This document shows, in pieces, positions 1 to 24,348 of a stretch of DNA of 64,000 bases (position 1 is its first letter; each line of letters begins with the position of its first letter). The stretch covers positions 1,364,001-1,428,000 of the forward strand of contig ML680098.1 in the NCBI GenBank assembly GCA_007922225.1, written 5' to 3'. The position numbers were made by a program, and so were the translations under genes. The notes below the pieces were generated by a model that saw nothing but the letters and a program-made list of their open reading frames with translations, was not told where the DNA came from and made no database searches. This stretch comes from Emydura subglobosa. Taxonomy: Eukaryota > Chordata > Testudines > Chelidae.

Positions 1-3000
1 CACCTATTGAGACTATTGACAACAAATGCAGGTTAGAGCTGCCCTCAGGCTGCCTGCTCTGTCTTACATCAGGGGGACCGGCCCGGCCCATAACCAGCCC
101 AGGATCAGGTAGCATCAAGATCGCTTAAAGCCACCTGTGCTGTCCCCTGGCCTGATTTGTTCAGTGCACTCACTGACTCCGCTAATGAACTGGCCCATTA
201 TTGGCCAGATTTTAAAAAATGTTTTTTCTTCTTCTTCCCATATGAGAGAGAAACTGTGTGTGTTGGTGTGAGAGAGAGAAAGAAAGAAAGAAGAGTGGCC
301 TTTGGGGTTAGCCACAAAGAAATTTGCAGGATACATTTTCATTCCTCCCTGTAATGGGAAACGGAAAAGAATTCAAAACACGTATTGTGGAAGAATTGTT
401 GCCATTAATGATCCCATGGCTTTTTTCACTGAAGGGCTGTTAGCACCAATGCCTGGATCAAATTCCAATCTAAGTTATAATGAACGATCTGAAATACTGC
501 CTGGGATATAATATTACTGTTCCTATACAATGCCATTATGTTTTATTGCTCTGGACTGTAGTGCTCAATCCAATGTCTGCTGAAGTGAATGGAAGCATTT
601 CCACTGACTTCAGGGGACATGGGATCATAAGATTAGTTCATAAGTGGATGCTTTGTTCCATCCCACAGGCAGCTGTAATTTAGTGGTGGCAATTCCTGCA
701 TATGTACGTGTTAGTGGCACTGTTTGCCATCAATTTAGGCTACAATTAGCTGTTCATTTAAGTTTGTCAAGTAGATTATTCCACTTTTGGTAACAGGCAT
801 ACCTGTGTGGGTCTGAGTGCCAAATCAAGCTTTAAGCACTCCAGGAAGACAAGGATGGTCTTGCCGTTAAGACTGAGTTGGAACTCAGGGAGAGCTGGGT
901 TCTGGGCTCTGCCACTGACTTTCTGTGTGTCCTTGGACAAGTCCCTTATCCTCTCTGTGTCTCATTTCCCCATCTATGAAAAGGAGATAAGACCACCTGC
1001 ATCTTTGGGGAAAGGGCTGCCTGCTAAATACAGAGCCCTACACACTGAAGCCCTGCTTCCAGTTGGGGTCTCTAGGTGCTCCTGTAAATTAAATAGTAAC
1101 TGAAAAGGACTGCATGATCATAAAGAGTAATACATGCTCACATCGTTGTGTGCATGATGTAACATTGTGCATTGTTTTTACAATATTGAACATGTGTTTA
1201 ATGTTTGTGAGCCCAAGGGAGTCGACAGGGGCAAGGGTTAGTGGGTGAAGAGGTGCATAATATCATTTTAAGTGACATTTCACACTTCGGATGTGGAATA
1301 TGGGGTGTAACTTTGAGCATTGGGTGTAACTTGAATTCTGGATCCAAGTTGCATTTTTTGCACCTCTTTCTAGCCAACCCTCCCTCACCCGGTTACCACA
1401 CACACAAGCCTTTGAGTGTTGCTGCACAGCCCTGTACGTGGCTCAAGAAAAACAGATCAGACAATATTTGCTCATGCACTTTGAACAAGAACATTGGTAA
1501 TACAAATTCAATATAAAAAAGCTGCATTAAAAACTTTCCGAAAGTTTGGCGGTACAGCACCGGCTTGTGACAGGCTGCAGGAAGATTGTTATGTGCTGGC
1601 ATCCCGTGACACTTAATGTACAGAGTTACACAGCTTTTTCAGGACTCTTTGCACTTTATTTGGCCTTGGCTATCGTCAATCTAACAGCAACAGCGCTTCC
1701 AAAAAAATAAAACCCTAACCACATACTGGCTTTTGGCAGAAAAGAAAAAAATCCAAGACACTGCATCATTTGGACCTTGTGCTGTTTAGTACTAATTTCA
1801 AATTTATTACTCCAGCAAACCCTAAACATTAGCAGCTGTCTCCTAATCGCACTCATCTGTCTCTCAAAGGACCTCCTCACATCAGTTGTGCCCGTGGTGG
1901 GGCTGGATTAGTGACTCCTCTGAGGTCCATGCTGGGCCTTGGTCAGAGCCCCTCCTGTGGGCTGAGGTTCCACTGGAAGCTCATGTTCCAGCTGACACAC
2001 ATCACAAACAGATTACATCTGGCTCTTCCTTGACAGTGGCTGTTTTTGGAGAGACACCAGTAACACTACAGCTTCTCTGGAGGATGCTGCAGTGAGTAGC
2101 GAATGAGGTAGGGGTGGCTAGAGAGAGCAGGAAAACCACAAAACACTTGCGCCTGCTAAAAATGATTTCCACCCAGTAATTTTAGCAACTGTTGTGTCCC
2201 TCCGCCCACCTTGTTGGATATATTTTAAGTAAAAGGTAAGTGAAGATGAGAATTGTGACAGGGCTTTTTCCCCCAACCTCTATCTCCACACATTTCAATT
2301 TCTCAGTGACCTTTTCTCAAAGGCACACATCCATTTTTCCCAGCCATATATTTTTAGTCCAGGTGGGTGAAAATAGCTGGATATTCAAACTGATATGTCT
2401 CAAGTGCGGTTAAAAACAATGACACTCCTATGCAAGAAAGATCTGAACAGCTGCTCTTGACTCGTCCTTTCACCCCTCCCTTCCCCCCATTTAACAGAAA
2501 TTTCAGTTTTAGATGCTAAGACCTAAAGACTGGACACAAATGACCAAATCTGGAGCTTTTTAACACTGGAATGAGTAAGTGCAGGCCAAATAGAAAACAT
2601 CATATCCTTGTTGGGGTGCTTAATAATGGAATCAGTCTTCAAAATGAAGGACACAGAACCGTCTAGGTCACTGCACTTGGATTTATTTTCTTCAGGCAAC
2701 CCGTGCTAGCTTTCATAGTTCTGTCCAGGTCTATTTCTTCTTGTGTCTTAGTTGCGGTCTCTGAAATCCACAATACTTCCCAGAAGTGAGAAAGATTCCA
2801 TGATGTGTACGTTATCAATGATAAGCAGCTATATGTTAATGTACATGGAGCTTACATAGCAAGAAATCCAAGCTATAGTCATACTGCAGAGACTACATGC
2901 TTGCTTAACTTTTTGCTCACTGACATCAAGGCTTCCACACAGCTCAAGTTCCAGCATCATCTACTTAAGTTGCTAGGGAGCATGTCACACTTAGCACGCT

Positions 3001-5880
3001 GCACACCACACCAGGACCTCTAATGGCTACATGATAGCCTCCATGTAAACATCATTACCAGTCTCATCTTGTTCAAGTCATTATATCGAAGGCAACTTAC
3101 CTTGTTTTCATTGACTATCCTGAACAAAGAAGAGTTGGGATGGTGCTGAGCCATTAGGCTGAGTGCTAATGTAGGGATCGGGGGAGTTCCTGATCATTCA
3201 TTCACCTGAGAGCTGGGCATGGGTATCTCCTGGGAAGTGGTGGTAGGCTCCCTCGCCAGCAAGCGCTGAATCTCTGAGCAGAGAGTGACTTGAATATAAC
3301 CCAGCTCTTCCAAAACTGGTGTATGTTTTCAGCCAAGAAGCTGGTTTAAGCAGAACATATACAGCATGTAAAATATTTTTCTACTAAGGACAGACACTGA
3401 GCCTAGTATTCACCCATTAAAGAAGCGGAAATGGCTACAGGGGGTCCAAAACAGCCTTGTTTTGAATGCCAGTTGGACAAGGCACTGAAAACCAAATGCA
3501 GAGCTACACTGCAGCTTTGCTACCTCTAGAACTGCCACACCTTCGGACACGGGCATGTTTTAGGCTGCCTCCCTAATGGGTGTATATGTGCATAGGGGCA
3601 TACATTGTGTGCACGCACACGGAAACTGAAAAACCAGAGCTTTTCCTCCTAGCTGCTCCTTGTCCCCAAAAGTTTCTTCTTGATGTATATTATGTCAAAT
3701 TTGAATAGCCTATTCTCCTACTTTAAGGGTGAGTGTGGACAATGGTAGGTCTCAGAGCTCAAGAACTGTCTCCTTGGTATTTTGCCTTAACAGGATCTGT
3801 TTGTCTAACCCTCCCCTGCTCTGGTCAATGTCACTTTCACAGCTGCAGCAACAAGACTTCTGAGATTTGAGAGGCAGGATGGAGAGACCCCTACAAAAGC
3901 CTGAATTTCATGCCAAAAGCCTGGCATTAAGCAGGCATGGGGCTTAAAGGCATACACATTACCGCATTCACAGCCAATGCTAGAGTTCAGGTTGCGATGT
4001 GGCTCCTATTCTCACACATGCCCATGCACATGACAAGTTGTGCATCTAGTTGTAATCCCCAACAAAGTTACACAGTGAAGCTAGGCTTCATTAAGAAGAA
4101 CAAAATGCATTGCACATTGTGAGGGGAGATGAAGAATTGCCTCTTTAATGGGTTATGCTTCGGGAAGGGGGGCAGTTAATTTTGTTTACGTGCAGTTTAT
4201 CTTCTTGGATTTGTTGCTCGTTCAAAACAAAGAGTTGAGACCTGGGGCTTTTCCTAGAGCCTTAACGACTGCCTAGGAGCACTGATAACAAGCAGCTTTG
4301 CTGCAGGCCCTTTGAGCTAAAACCTCCAGGATCAGCTGCTTGAGTTTTCTTTCAATCAAACAATAGTTTGGGGCCAAACTCATCCCTGATTTAACACCAC
4401 TGAAATCTAGTCAGAAAACACAGGAAACATTTTCTCCCCAATACCAAGAATGTCCCAGGAGCTATGCTTCCCCAGCACAGATACATTAGATACTAATAAT
4501 CCTTTACAATCAGCCACCCCCTTCCACTAAGTCCTTCTCCACCCAGTCATGTGATGTGACAGCCTCCTAACTCTTTCAGCCACATCCCCCATGAGAGACA
4601 ATATTCCACAGCTCCCCATTTCTCTGGTCTTTACAATGTCCACAATACGCTTTCCCAGCACAGCTGACTCTTACCCCAAAAGCCGCCTCTGTGCCCAAAA
4701 GCTTAACCATCACTCCCAGTTAGGCTCCTGTAGACCCTCCCCCCACCCTACCAAATTCCAGAGCTTTAGCCCCTTACTCCTAAATCACGTCACTTCCAAT
4801 AGATTCTCCTTTCTAGACTCTGGGTTTTTTTTTTGTTTTTGCCAGAGCAGAGGTCAATCAGCTTACCTTCTTGCTGCCGTTTCCCACACCACATTCAGCT
4901 GTTCCAAAATGCCAGGCCTTCGCCTTCCACAAAAGCACAAAGTAGCTACTGCCTACTGTTGGTGGCATCATGATATGACAGGGTGAGGAGACATCTCAAA
5001 CAACAAGAGCATACTGCACACCACCAAAACATGAAGGCAGGGGCTCCCCTCGTCTAAGACTTACTTAGGTGTGAGGAAAGCCCCATTTTGGAACATGTGA
5101 GCAATGAGAGTCTTAATACCACATTTCCTGTCCATACTGGTTTTTTTTCCCCAGCTGGCTGAGAAGCCTCCTTGCTTTTACTCTTCTCCATGTTCCTGGA
5201 GGGAGGAGCTGCAAGAATGCACCACCCCTAGGGGTCAGCTGAATAGCATCACTGTTGTAACAGCGATTTGTTAAGCTCTCTGATAGTATGTGTGGCACTA
5301 TATAAAACAGAGTAAAAAAGGGTCCCTGCCCCCAGCAGAGCTCTCCCTATATGCTGAGGCTATACTAACTGCATTGGAGAGGGGAACCTCCATTTTGAGA
5401 AGCTGCCCTGGCCTTTGGTCTGCAGGAGACTTATTGAAGAGATATCCCTTCAAGGAGGAGAAATCCCATTAAAAATGAGGGGCTGGCAAAACAGAGGCAG
5501 GGCAGAAAAGCCTCACTTAGCTGATCTTCACCGCTACTCCTTCAGCGATCTCTGAGCCCTGACCAAAAAAAGCCCTTTCTGCTGGCCCATGGTAATGGGT
5601 GACGGATGCGAAAGTAGCTAGTGCATTTGTCTGTGTGGCGTTTTTACTTTTAAACAGTCAGTTGTCACAATTACTTCTCCCTGTGCACTCAGCCCCCCCC
5701 GCCCCGCGTGGCCTTACCTTTTCCAGTCACACTTTGGTGCTCCCCTTCTGAGCCAGTTGCCCGCTCATTCCTGCGGTAGGAGAGAGTAAACCACATTAAC
5801 TGTAGGAGAGTTGTCTCTCTCTCTCTAGGGGTTAGACCGCTTTGTGAGTCCGTTACTGCCTCTGAACTAACGTATGTGGG
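1..5880. other. Non-coding stretch left of first MITE
   Basis: Apart from the MIR at 880-1060 and the short hairpin at 581-612 I see no gene. Open frames are short and carry no recognised domain. In human the next gene beyond PPIF is ZCCHC24, convergent to it. No ZCCHC24 coding sequence is visible, although part of a long plus-strand 3' UTR cannot be excluded. Confidence 0.5.
880..1060 (+). repeat. MIR/CORE-type SINE
   Basis: GCTGGGTTCTGGGCTCTGCC, then GTCCTTGGACAAGTCCCTTA and CTCATTTCCCCATCTATGAA is the MIR body in the plus orientation. Confidence 0.75.
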
Positions 5881-5902
5881 TCCTTTAGCTCAAACACTAG
5901 CC

Positions 5903-6297
5903 CAGTGGTGGCCAAACTTATTGACTCTGAGCTGCATACAGCAATCTTCAGAAGTTTGAGAGCTGAGGCATGCCTGCCAGGTTTCAGCCCTGTGGTTGGG
6001 GCTTCTGCCCCATGGGGCACATCTGCTGAAGCCCTGAGTCCCGGCAGGCACCTCCCATGGGGCAGAAGTCCTGAGACCCCCCCCCCCCCCATGCAGTGCT
6101 GAAGTCGTGGCAGGTGCCTCCCACAAGGCAGAAGCCCCAAGCCCCACCACCTTGCCCCCGGGCTGAATCTGTGAACACCCCACCCTCGTATGGTAGGCAG
6201 AGAACAGGAGGTAGGGAGGTGTAGAGGGCTCCACGAGCCGCATGGTAACTGTAAAAAAACCACATGTGGCAAATGAGCCACAGTTTGGCCACCCCTG
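5903..6297. mobile_element. hAT-like MITE with 8-bp target duplication
   Basis: Ends CAGTGGTGGCCAAACT and (inverted) CAGGGGTGGCCAAACT are terminal inverted repeats. The flanking octamers CACTAGCC (5895-5902) and CATTAGAC (6298-6305) agree at 6 of 8 positions, as in an aged hAT target duplication. The interior is GC-rich with a run of 14 C near 6077 and a repeated motif around CATGGGGCA. Open frames inside are not genes. Confidence 0.75.
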
Positions 6298-6305
6298 CAT
6301 TAGAC

Positions 6306-9300
6306 ACTCATGCTTTTGATCCAGAAGACCCACATCCAGTCCTGACAGCTGAGGTGGTTACAAGAGCCAGGTTTATGCTGCTGTCAGTGCATCTGATCTG
6401 TTCTGCTCTTGCTGATTGGCTCTCCAGCTATTGGTAATGGGAGTTATGAAGTAGACCTTATATTGTGAAAGATGCATATGCCGTCTTTTCCAGAGGACTT
6501 AATGACAGCATGATGTCAGGACACTTTTCAGGCAGTATCTCACCCCAGAGGTGTACTAGGAAAAGGAGGGTAGGCTCAGAGATGCCAATTAAAATGAGAC
6601 AAGGTGGTTTTTTCAGGACTTTTTCAAGATTTTCAAGTAGGGTTCAGGTTTGGATGGGACATTGCCAAAATGCTGTAGGAAATGTTAAAGATTTTGGCCC
6701 AACGTTGCAGCAATCTGCTGAGATCAACTGACCTCAGAAAACTTCTGTCATCAGAAATAGTGAAACTCCCATGGAATCAGCTGTATTCACACAATGGCTT
6801 CCTTAAAACTGAAACTGGGACTTAGGCCCTTTCTTATTTTGGATCAAACGCCAAATCAGATGGGCTCAGATCTGAATCTTTCAAGATTCAAAGGGTTATA
6901 GATTTGAGGCTCTAGTCTGAACCCATCTAGTTTTAATCGGAGTGGAGAAGTGCGTCTTACATTAGGAATCTTCAGAGCGCAGGCCTAAGCAAAGGGGGCA
7001 TATGTTCTCTATTAAAATCAAAGAAAGTGATCATTGCAAATTTGTATGGAAACACTTTGCTGAATGTACTGCAGTTCTCCTATCGGCTGACATGCTATAG
7101 GATCATAAGAGAGAGCAATATTTGTATCATGGCTGCCTCTCCTCCAAGTATTTGAATCTTTCTAAACAAGAGGACAGATCCTCAATGTCACAACAGTAAA
7201 ATCAATTTGCATCAGCTGCAAGTCAGGAATAAAGAATTTCGTCACAATACTAAACAAAAAGGCTTGCTGAACAAATGGAATAACTTTAAAAACTGATCTT
7301 GTTTTATCAGGGAATATTTGGTAACACTCAAAAAAAAAATAGAATCCTTAAAGGAGGTTAAAACACAGTTGTGTTGCATTTGGAATTACATCCATGTTAA
7401 CAAACAACACTGCCACTTGTATTCTTTCATTGCATTCATGTCTCATGCCAGATGAATTCAGTGTTGGCTACAGAGGGCATCATAAAATGTTCTTTCAGTG
7501 TTGTAACTCTTCACCGTAAACTTCTATTCTTAAGCGCATGGTAACCCTTCTTTAGCACAATTTATTATTAAAACTATCTCCCATGTCTTTTAGAAACATT
7601 CTTTTCTAACAAGGAAAATGAGAATTGCTAAAAAGACTCTTAGCACATGTATTTCCACATCTCCGACGTCACCTTTCAGTTAATTACGGTAACGTGGTGG
7701 TATGATTACACTTAGTAAAATCTTCTTAGATTATTAATGCTATCTCCCCATTGCCAAAACACTAAACTGATCTAGCCCTCTTCTTAGCAAGTCATGCAAA
7801 TCAAACTGCAGTCACTTTTAGTACTTCCAGTGAGATGAGATGAATGCAATGTAACTGGAAGGGAACTAACAGCATTACATAGGGACAGTATTATAATTTT
7901 ACTTCAAATTCAGATGCATTTAATAAAAAGCGGTATGCTGTAACTTCCAGGGTTTCTGCTCTGAATATTAATGAAAATGCATTACCAAAGCTATCGGGAC
8001 TTGGTATAAGCAGCTGTCGACTGAAGGATGGACAATCCCTTGGTGCCACCTAGTGGTGGAAAAAAAACCTCCCTTTGCCTGAAAAGCCTGTAGAGATAGG
8101 ACCATAAAGTGTTAATGGGAGCTCCTAGCAAAGACTTTGGGTAGTACATAAGTATCGCCTCTTGAAAGCGTTGTATGAAATGTGCTCTGGGACAGCTCAA
8201 TAAAAAACTAGGAGAGAAAAACATTTGTTTATATATATGAAACTGATAATTAAGCTACACATTTTGTACAAGAAACTATTTTAGATCATTTATCTCCTGC
8301 TAAAGCAATACTGTATCAGCCGACTATCAGCTCATAAATAAAAATGCATTTGAAACACGTCACTGTATAACAATCTGCAAGTTGAACACAGCATTGCTCG
8401 ACTAGCAGATGTACCACAGCCGCAGACTGTACCACCACCTATAGAAGGATTAAAACCCCAACTCACATCCCCATCTTTGCACCTTGGATACACTTATGAA
8501 GAAGAGTCCAAGAATCAAAATTTTACTGGATTACTAAAAATCTGAATACATGAAAATTTTACCATAACCGAGCTATTCTCTAAACCCAAAGTAAGTGTGC
8601 TGCTGTTATTTTGTGGAATATTTATTAGTCTATTGCTACCAAACTAATAGGGATGCTTCTGTGCTTAAAGCACAGGAGAAAAAGCCAGAATACCTGGCTT
8701 CTGTTCCCAGTTCTGCCCAAGGATTCCTGTATGATCTTCAAACAAACCACAGTGATAAGCACTGTAGCACCTTTGACAGAAACCATACCGCACTTCTGCT
8801 CTTGCAATTCTTCACATGCCTATTATAAGTGAGTAGTCTAATTAACTTCTATGACACTACTCACATGCTTAAAGTTGAGCACATGCATAAGTGTTTTGGG
8901 GATGAAGGCCTTTTTTAGTTATTTGAGACCCACTCCAGGAAGGCATGCCTACCCAAGACAACACTTAAGCACATGGTTGAATCCCACTGCTGTTCCAAAT
9001 GCAAATGGACTTAGTATTGTCCTGAACTGGTGCCTAAATATTGATTTAGATACTTAAATACTAGGCCCCACATTTAAAACTTCTGTCCCTAAGCTTCCCA
9101 CTTTCCCTAGTTATAAAATAGACACTCTACTTGTTATCTATTCGATAGGAGAATTGAGGAATCTTTATTCATTATTTGTAAAATACTTTGAGATCCTCAG
9201 CTGTATTTTTAATCCTCACCCTACCACCACACCCAATATGCTGTCCAGTTAGGAGTTGTTAAATCTCACAATTTAAATGGATTAATATCCATGTTGCATA

Positions 9301-10029
9301 TTGGGGTGCTTTTAAACAGTGGTTACCTTGATAATATTCAAAATTATTTTTATTTAAATATCCCACGACAACAGCAGAGACTGATATCCTCTAAGCACAT
9401 AATAGGTCTGCCAGAGGGCTCAGCCACACCAGAAAGTTGCACTGGTTTAACCTAAAATGTGAGATTAAACTGATGTGTTGAAAATGGTGTGTAGACATTC
9501 TTATTCCAATTTAAATCCACTGGGAACAAGTTTAAGCTAACTGAAAATAAGAGCATATACACAGGGAATCTGCACCAGTTTAAGTGCAAGAAATTAAGCT
9601 GCTTGGGGGCGGTGGGTACTCTATACATCTAAAAAAAAAAAGCCACTTTTATTTAGGTGCATAAATTCAGATAGCTGTTTGAACATTTCAGCATTAGTGT
9701 GTTATCTTCTACCATGCTGACTTCTTATCTGAGGCTAAGTTTGACAATAAATATCAGACCATGATGATTGCATTAATCACCCGTAACAGATCATTTTTAA
9801 AAACTGAATTTACACAATCAGCCGTTTGTTTTCCAGTAATTTACAAGTGTAGAGCTGAACTAATCTTTGCCACACCTATTTACACCACGTGAAGGCCTTA
9901 ACAGAGTAATGAATATTTGTTCAGCACTGAATTTCTCTGCTGAAATATACATTCCTTAGTAATATGATATGCGGTGGCACTCTATTAAAAACACCATTAT
10001 GTTTTAAAATTCACCACCGCCACCGGGTC
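6306..10029. other. Intergenic stretch
   Basis: AT-rich, without a recognisable gene. It holds the MITE-like repeat at 9415-9610 and a hairpin-type motif near 8862-8905 (TGCTTAAAGTTGAGCACATG). A 77-codon frame at 8224-7991 shows no known domain. Confidence 0.5.
9415..9610. mobile_element. Degenerate MITE-like repeat
   Basis: A GTTGCACTGGTTTAA-type left arm and a CTGCACCAGTTTAAGTGC right arm are roughly inverted, with the inner TGTAGACATTC motif common in such turtle repeats. Limits are approximate. Confidence 0.4.
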
Positions 10030-10915
10030 ATCGATGAATATGGATCGAAGTGCTAATGAACAAAGCCCAGATAGGGTGCTGGTGCAGGGTCTGTTACAGA
10101 CCACGGAATCAAACCAGAGAACAAGAGGAGTTACCCCTGGAACACATATCTGTGTGGAAAGAAATACTGTATTATAGGGGATTTCATTCCGGGAGACGTA
10201 CGCTGGAGGTCTCACACACCCAGTAAATTAGAGATACATTTTCTAACACAAAAAGTATTGAACCCAACTGATGGTAACTATTCTGGACCTCATTATGACA
10301 TATAAAGATGAACTTATCACCGGACTGGAAGTCAGTGATTGCCTAGGGACAAGTGATCATGACCGGATTACATTCAATCTGGGCAAACAGAGGATAGTAC
10401 TAAGCAGTAGCACATATACTTGGTGCTTCAAAATTTCCCAAAGCTGAGAAAAATTATGAGTGGGAAGAAAAATTTAGACAGAAAAATGTGAATACAAATT
10501 GGGAGTTCATTAGGTGCCCAAAAAAAGCCACAATTCCACAATCCAGGAAGACGACACCGGCTAAAAGCCCATCCCAATTCAGTGGGGAAGTGAAGGTACC
10601 AATTTAGAGATAAAGAAGCAATATATAATAAAGGGGGGAAAGGGGAAAAAGATAGTAATCAATATAAATGAGAAGTTATGAAGTGCAGAAAATTGAAAAG
10701 AGAAGCTGAAGGTGTGTGTGTGTGGGGCGGGGGGGGGAATCCATGGCTAGCAGGGCTGAGCACAGTTAAGGAGTTTATGTATATTAGGAATAAATGATAT
10801 AGGCCTATTACTAGATAAGCATTAAATGATACAGAAGAGAGTTTTAAAATTGTTTCTAGTGGGGTTCAGCAGTGATTAGTACTAGGCCTGACACTATTTT
10901 ACGTTCAGAATGTCT
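10030..10915 (+). mobile_element. CR1 LINE internal fragment (endonuclease to RT region)
   Basis: The nucleotide sequence is recognisable as the turtle-type CR1 segment around the end of the endonuclease and start of RT. It includes a LLQTTESNQRTRGVTPG-like frame, a GDFIPGDVRWRSHTP-like frame and the stretch describing TSDHDRITFNLGKQRIVLS. Frames are broken throughout and part of the middle is deleted. It ends near 10915 before a T run. Confidence 0.7.
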
Positions 10916-13209
10916 TTTTTTTTTTTTTTTTTAAGACCAGAAATCTAATAGAAAAGTTCAACACAAGAAGACTATAGCTATAATTTCTTGAGTCCTACTC
11001 TTTGCAGCAATCATACAAATGAAGTGTACAGTACTTGAGCCACAAACACACAGTACCCCCCACCATCACCACCCAGGAGCAAATAGGAATTTCCAGAAAT
11101 ACTGAGACTGCTGACCAGCATCAAAGGATTCAGAGGAAGGTGCCATAAACGCACAGCTCGCAGATGTGGGATAATCTGCTCCTCGGAACACCTCATCCTA
11201 ATCCCTAAATAGAGATTGGTTCAAACCCTGAAGCATGAGGTTTTATATTCTCTTCAACATTTATTTTTACAATAATCATGCTTTCATTTTCACCTGTGTC
11301 ATTCCAGAGTAAGTCCACTGAAACCAGTGCAGTAAGTGAGTTCACAATGGTGGTAACCATCACAATGGTGGTAACCATCACCCATAGTTTTACAGAGCTT
11401 TTGAGTAACGCTGTTCTTCAGGGTCAGCAATGAAAATTGACTTTGTGTGCTACGTGGTGACTATCCATTGTTACAGGCAAGCCATTCGGAATAGGCGATC
11501 TTTACTCCGAGGCTCAAAACATGGGTCTCAAAGGGAGCTGAACACACTGTGCCAAAGCATTTTTCATGAGACCACGCGCAGTTAGGATTGTACTGTGTGA
11601 AGTAGAGAAAAAACAGTACTAGGAAATGTTGCCACATTCCCAGTAAGACCTCCACTCAACGCATGAGACAAAGGAACCCAGGATCACTCCTTCCCAATCT
11701 CAGGAGATGAGAAACTCCCACTTTTTGCTAGAGGGATTCAGGAAGGAACACCTCCCACCCCCCCACCCACACTCCTTTTCTCTCTATCTTAGCAGCCAGG
11801 ACTGACAGAGGAGCTAAGAAGCAGATAAAAGAATGGAGTCTCAAACACCAAAACACAATCACTCCCATAACATTTCCAACAGGCTTCTGAAAGTCAGCCA
11901 GGATGTCACTGCCATGTTTGCTTTGTGGCTCAGGGTATCTATTAAATGAAGAAGTGGCAGGTCTGAGTACCATTGACATAGACCACATCACAAAGGGGAA
12001 TTTCAGAGATTTCAGAATAGCACAGCCTGAGTAAACACAATGAATGCAGTGATATTTCAGCTGTTCACATGCCAGTATTCAATCAATGAGCAACGTTATA
12101 CTCACGTAAGAAACAGACCTTTTTTTTTTTTTTTTTTAAAACAAAGTAGTATTTTATGATTTTCCACATACAAATGAAGGGAACATAAAATATCATTTTA
12201 CCTCCACATTCAACAATAGCCAAAACAGTTTAAATTAATATTTAAAAAATATTTCCAAGAAAAATCAATAGTGAGACTAGAATAAAAATCTGTTCAGTCC
12301 CGTTTTCTGTGAAATTATATTTAAAATTCCAGCACATAAATGTATGTAATCTTCAATTGACTAAAAAGACATTGATCTAGTGCAAGATACATTTTAAACT
12401 TGCATACAGTTGTTTTATAACTCACATTGGAAAAGAGCCTTATTTTTATTTTCTGAATAATTACTATACCAGCCACCAAGGTGCTTTTTCCACTTATATA
12501 TAACAGCTTAAGTGATTCTAGAAATGGCATTGTGAGATTTTGACCTTTATTTCTCAAAGTTTCCCTGTCAGATGTATACAGTTTACCAGCCCTGCAAACT
12601 CTTGCTGTACTCTTATCAGTCTATCTGCATCAAGCCTACTAATAATGGTTCTGCAGATGAAAATCAGGCCCTCATTTACACTGGAGTAACCAATTTTAAC
12701 TTAGTAATTTTGGTGATGATCCACCAGAAGATACAGTATCCAGCTAATCCTCAAGATGGGTTGGCCCCGAATACACACAGGGAACCAATTCGCTGCTATT
12801 TTTACCCAGTCAAGTTTCACAGTAGAGTTGCACTCCAGGTTAGTTTGCAATTGCACTACAAAAAAAGTCATTTGATCAGTTTTGGTTATCTCAAGATTCT
12901 ATCAAACTACTAGAGCTGTGGTAGCATCCCCACCAACTCAGTTTAATATAATAAATGTAAACTAACAAGTTAATTTGATCAATTAACTTGGACACAAGAT
13001 ACTTTATGCCTTAAATTTCTCCCCTCTATTAAAGAGATAGCAATGGTCCAAGACAATAGAAATCCATGGACTTAAGTTGCACTGCAAGTTTTGACGTCTT
13101 TTGCAAAAAAAAAGGATTCTAGCCCTGCTGGTTGCTGAGATAGCCTTAAGAATATTAACTGATTTGCTTTGTCAATATGACTTCAACCAGACAGGAATGA
13201 AACACAGTG
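10916..13209. other. Intergenic stretch before PPIF 3' end
   Basis: T-rich runs (near 10914 and 12120), the tandem repeat at 11343, and otherwise unremarkable AT-rich DNA. Part of 12.1-13.2 kb may belong to a longer PPIF 3' UTR. Confidence 0.45.
11343..11380 (+). repeat. Tandem duplication of an 18-bp unit
   Basis: CACAATGGTGGTAACCAT occurs twice in direct succession, followed by a partial third start. Confidence 0.75.
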
Positions 13210-13918
13210 CCAGAGAAAATGCACCATTCTTTATTTCACATTAATGAAGCTTTTGAACCCCAATTACAAAAGCTTAAATGCAACATCCTTAATTACTTCA
13301 CTGTTGATCTAATGCCTGAAATACCCATCTAATGAATTTATCCCCTGTGCCTGGACATATTTGTCAAACACTAGCACACATTTGAAATAGAGAAGGGTGC
13401 AAATACCGACTAGTCAAATCGACTACAAGATAATCTTTTCAAATACTCAGATAAGGCTCACTATGTTCCTTATAACTTATGACAAGATTGATATTCATGT
13501 TATTGCCAAATACAGTGTTGGATGACTGCAGTTCAGCTTGCAGAATACTATGGGGTTCTCCATCAAACTTGGCCTGGAATCCTCTATTTTGGTAGTTCAG
13601 TTTAACAAGCTAATAAATATTTTAAGAAAATCTTTCTTAGTAAATAATATTATACAAAAATGTAAAAATGTGGCCAAGTTAAATAGAAAACATGGACCCT
13701 CAAGAACCTAGCCACAATAAAATGCAGATATTTTTAACTAGAATTCCTCACATTTCTATTGTCCCTGATCATAGTATATCTTCAATTAATTATCTTGAAG
13801 AACAGAAATAAAAATATTTTCACATCATCACTTAACATCCCTAAGTGAAATCAGAAATGCTTCCTCGTCGTTTTTCTTTTTCACAGCATCTAAGTTCTCC
13901 TGAGTTATAGGCAGTGGG
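13210..13918 (-). other. PPIF: Probable PPIF 3' UTR
   Basis: AT-rich sequence without a long reading frame directly follows the PPIF stop codon. The first clear minus-strand AATAAA after the stop is at 13235-13230, which puts the first possible mRNA end near 13,210. Further minus-strand AATAAA matches near 12.55 and 12.44 kb would allow a longer UTR, and the sequence alone cannot decide between them. Confidence 0.45.
13230..13235 (-). terminator. PPIF: Candidate PPIF polyadenylation signal
   Basis: AATAAA on the minus strand about 690 nt after the stop codon, followed downstream by T- and GT-rich sequence. Use of this site is inferred, not shown. Confidence 0.4.
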
Positions 13919-24227
<10,309 letters not shown>

Positions 24228-24348
24228 GCTGAGACGGCGGCGGCGGGGCTGCACAGAGAGCGACGAGGCGCGCGGCGGCGAAGGAGGGCGCGTGGCAGGT
24301 CGGGCAGCGAACGCAACACAAGGCTGGCGCTCCGCCGGGCGCCGGCGC

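Noticed and set aside
1..4200. Possible ZCCHC24 3' end at the left edge
   Set aside because: Expected from human gene order, but no coding sequence or diagnostic motif of ZCCHC24 is visible. Stated only as a possibility.
5853..6333. Three overlapping minus-strand frames of 107-147 codons
   Set aside because: They lie within the hAT-like MITE and share no domain; they arise from its GC-rich interior.
24228..24254. N-terminal extension of PPIF starting upstream of MSAL
   Set aside because: The in-frame upstream codon at 24254 is GTG, not ATG, and there is no reason to prefer it over the ATG at 24227 with A at -3.
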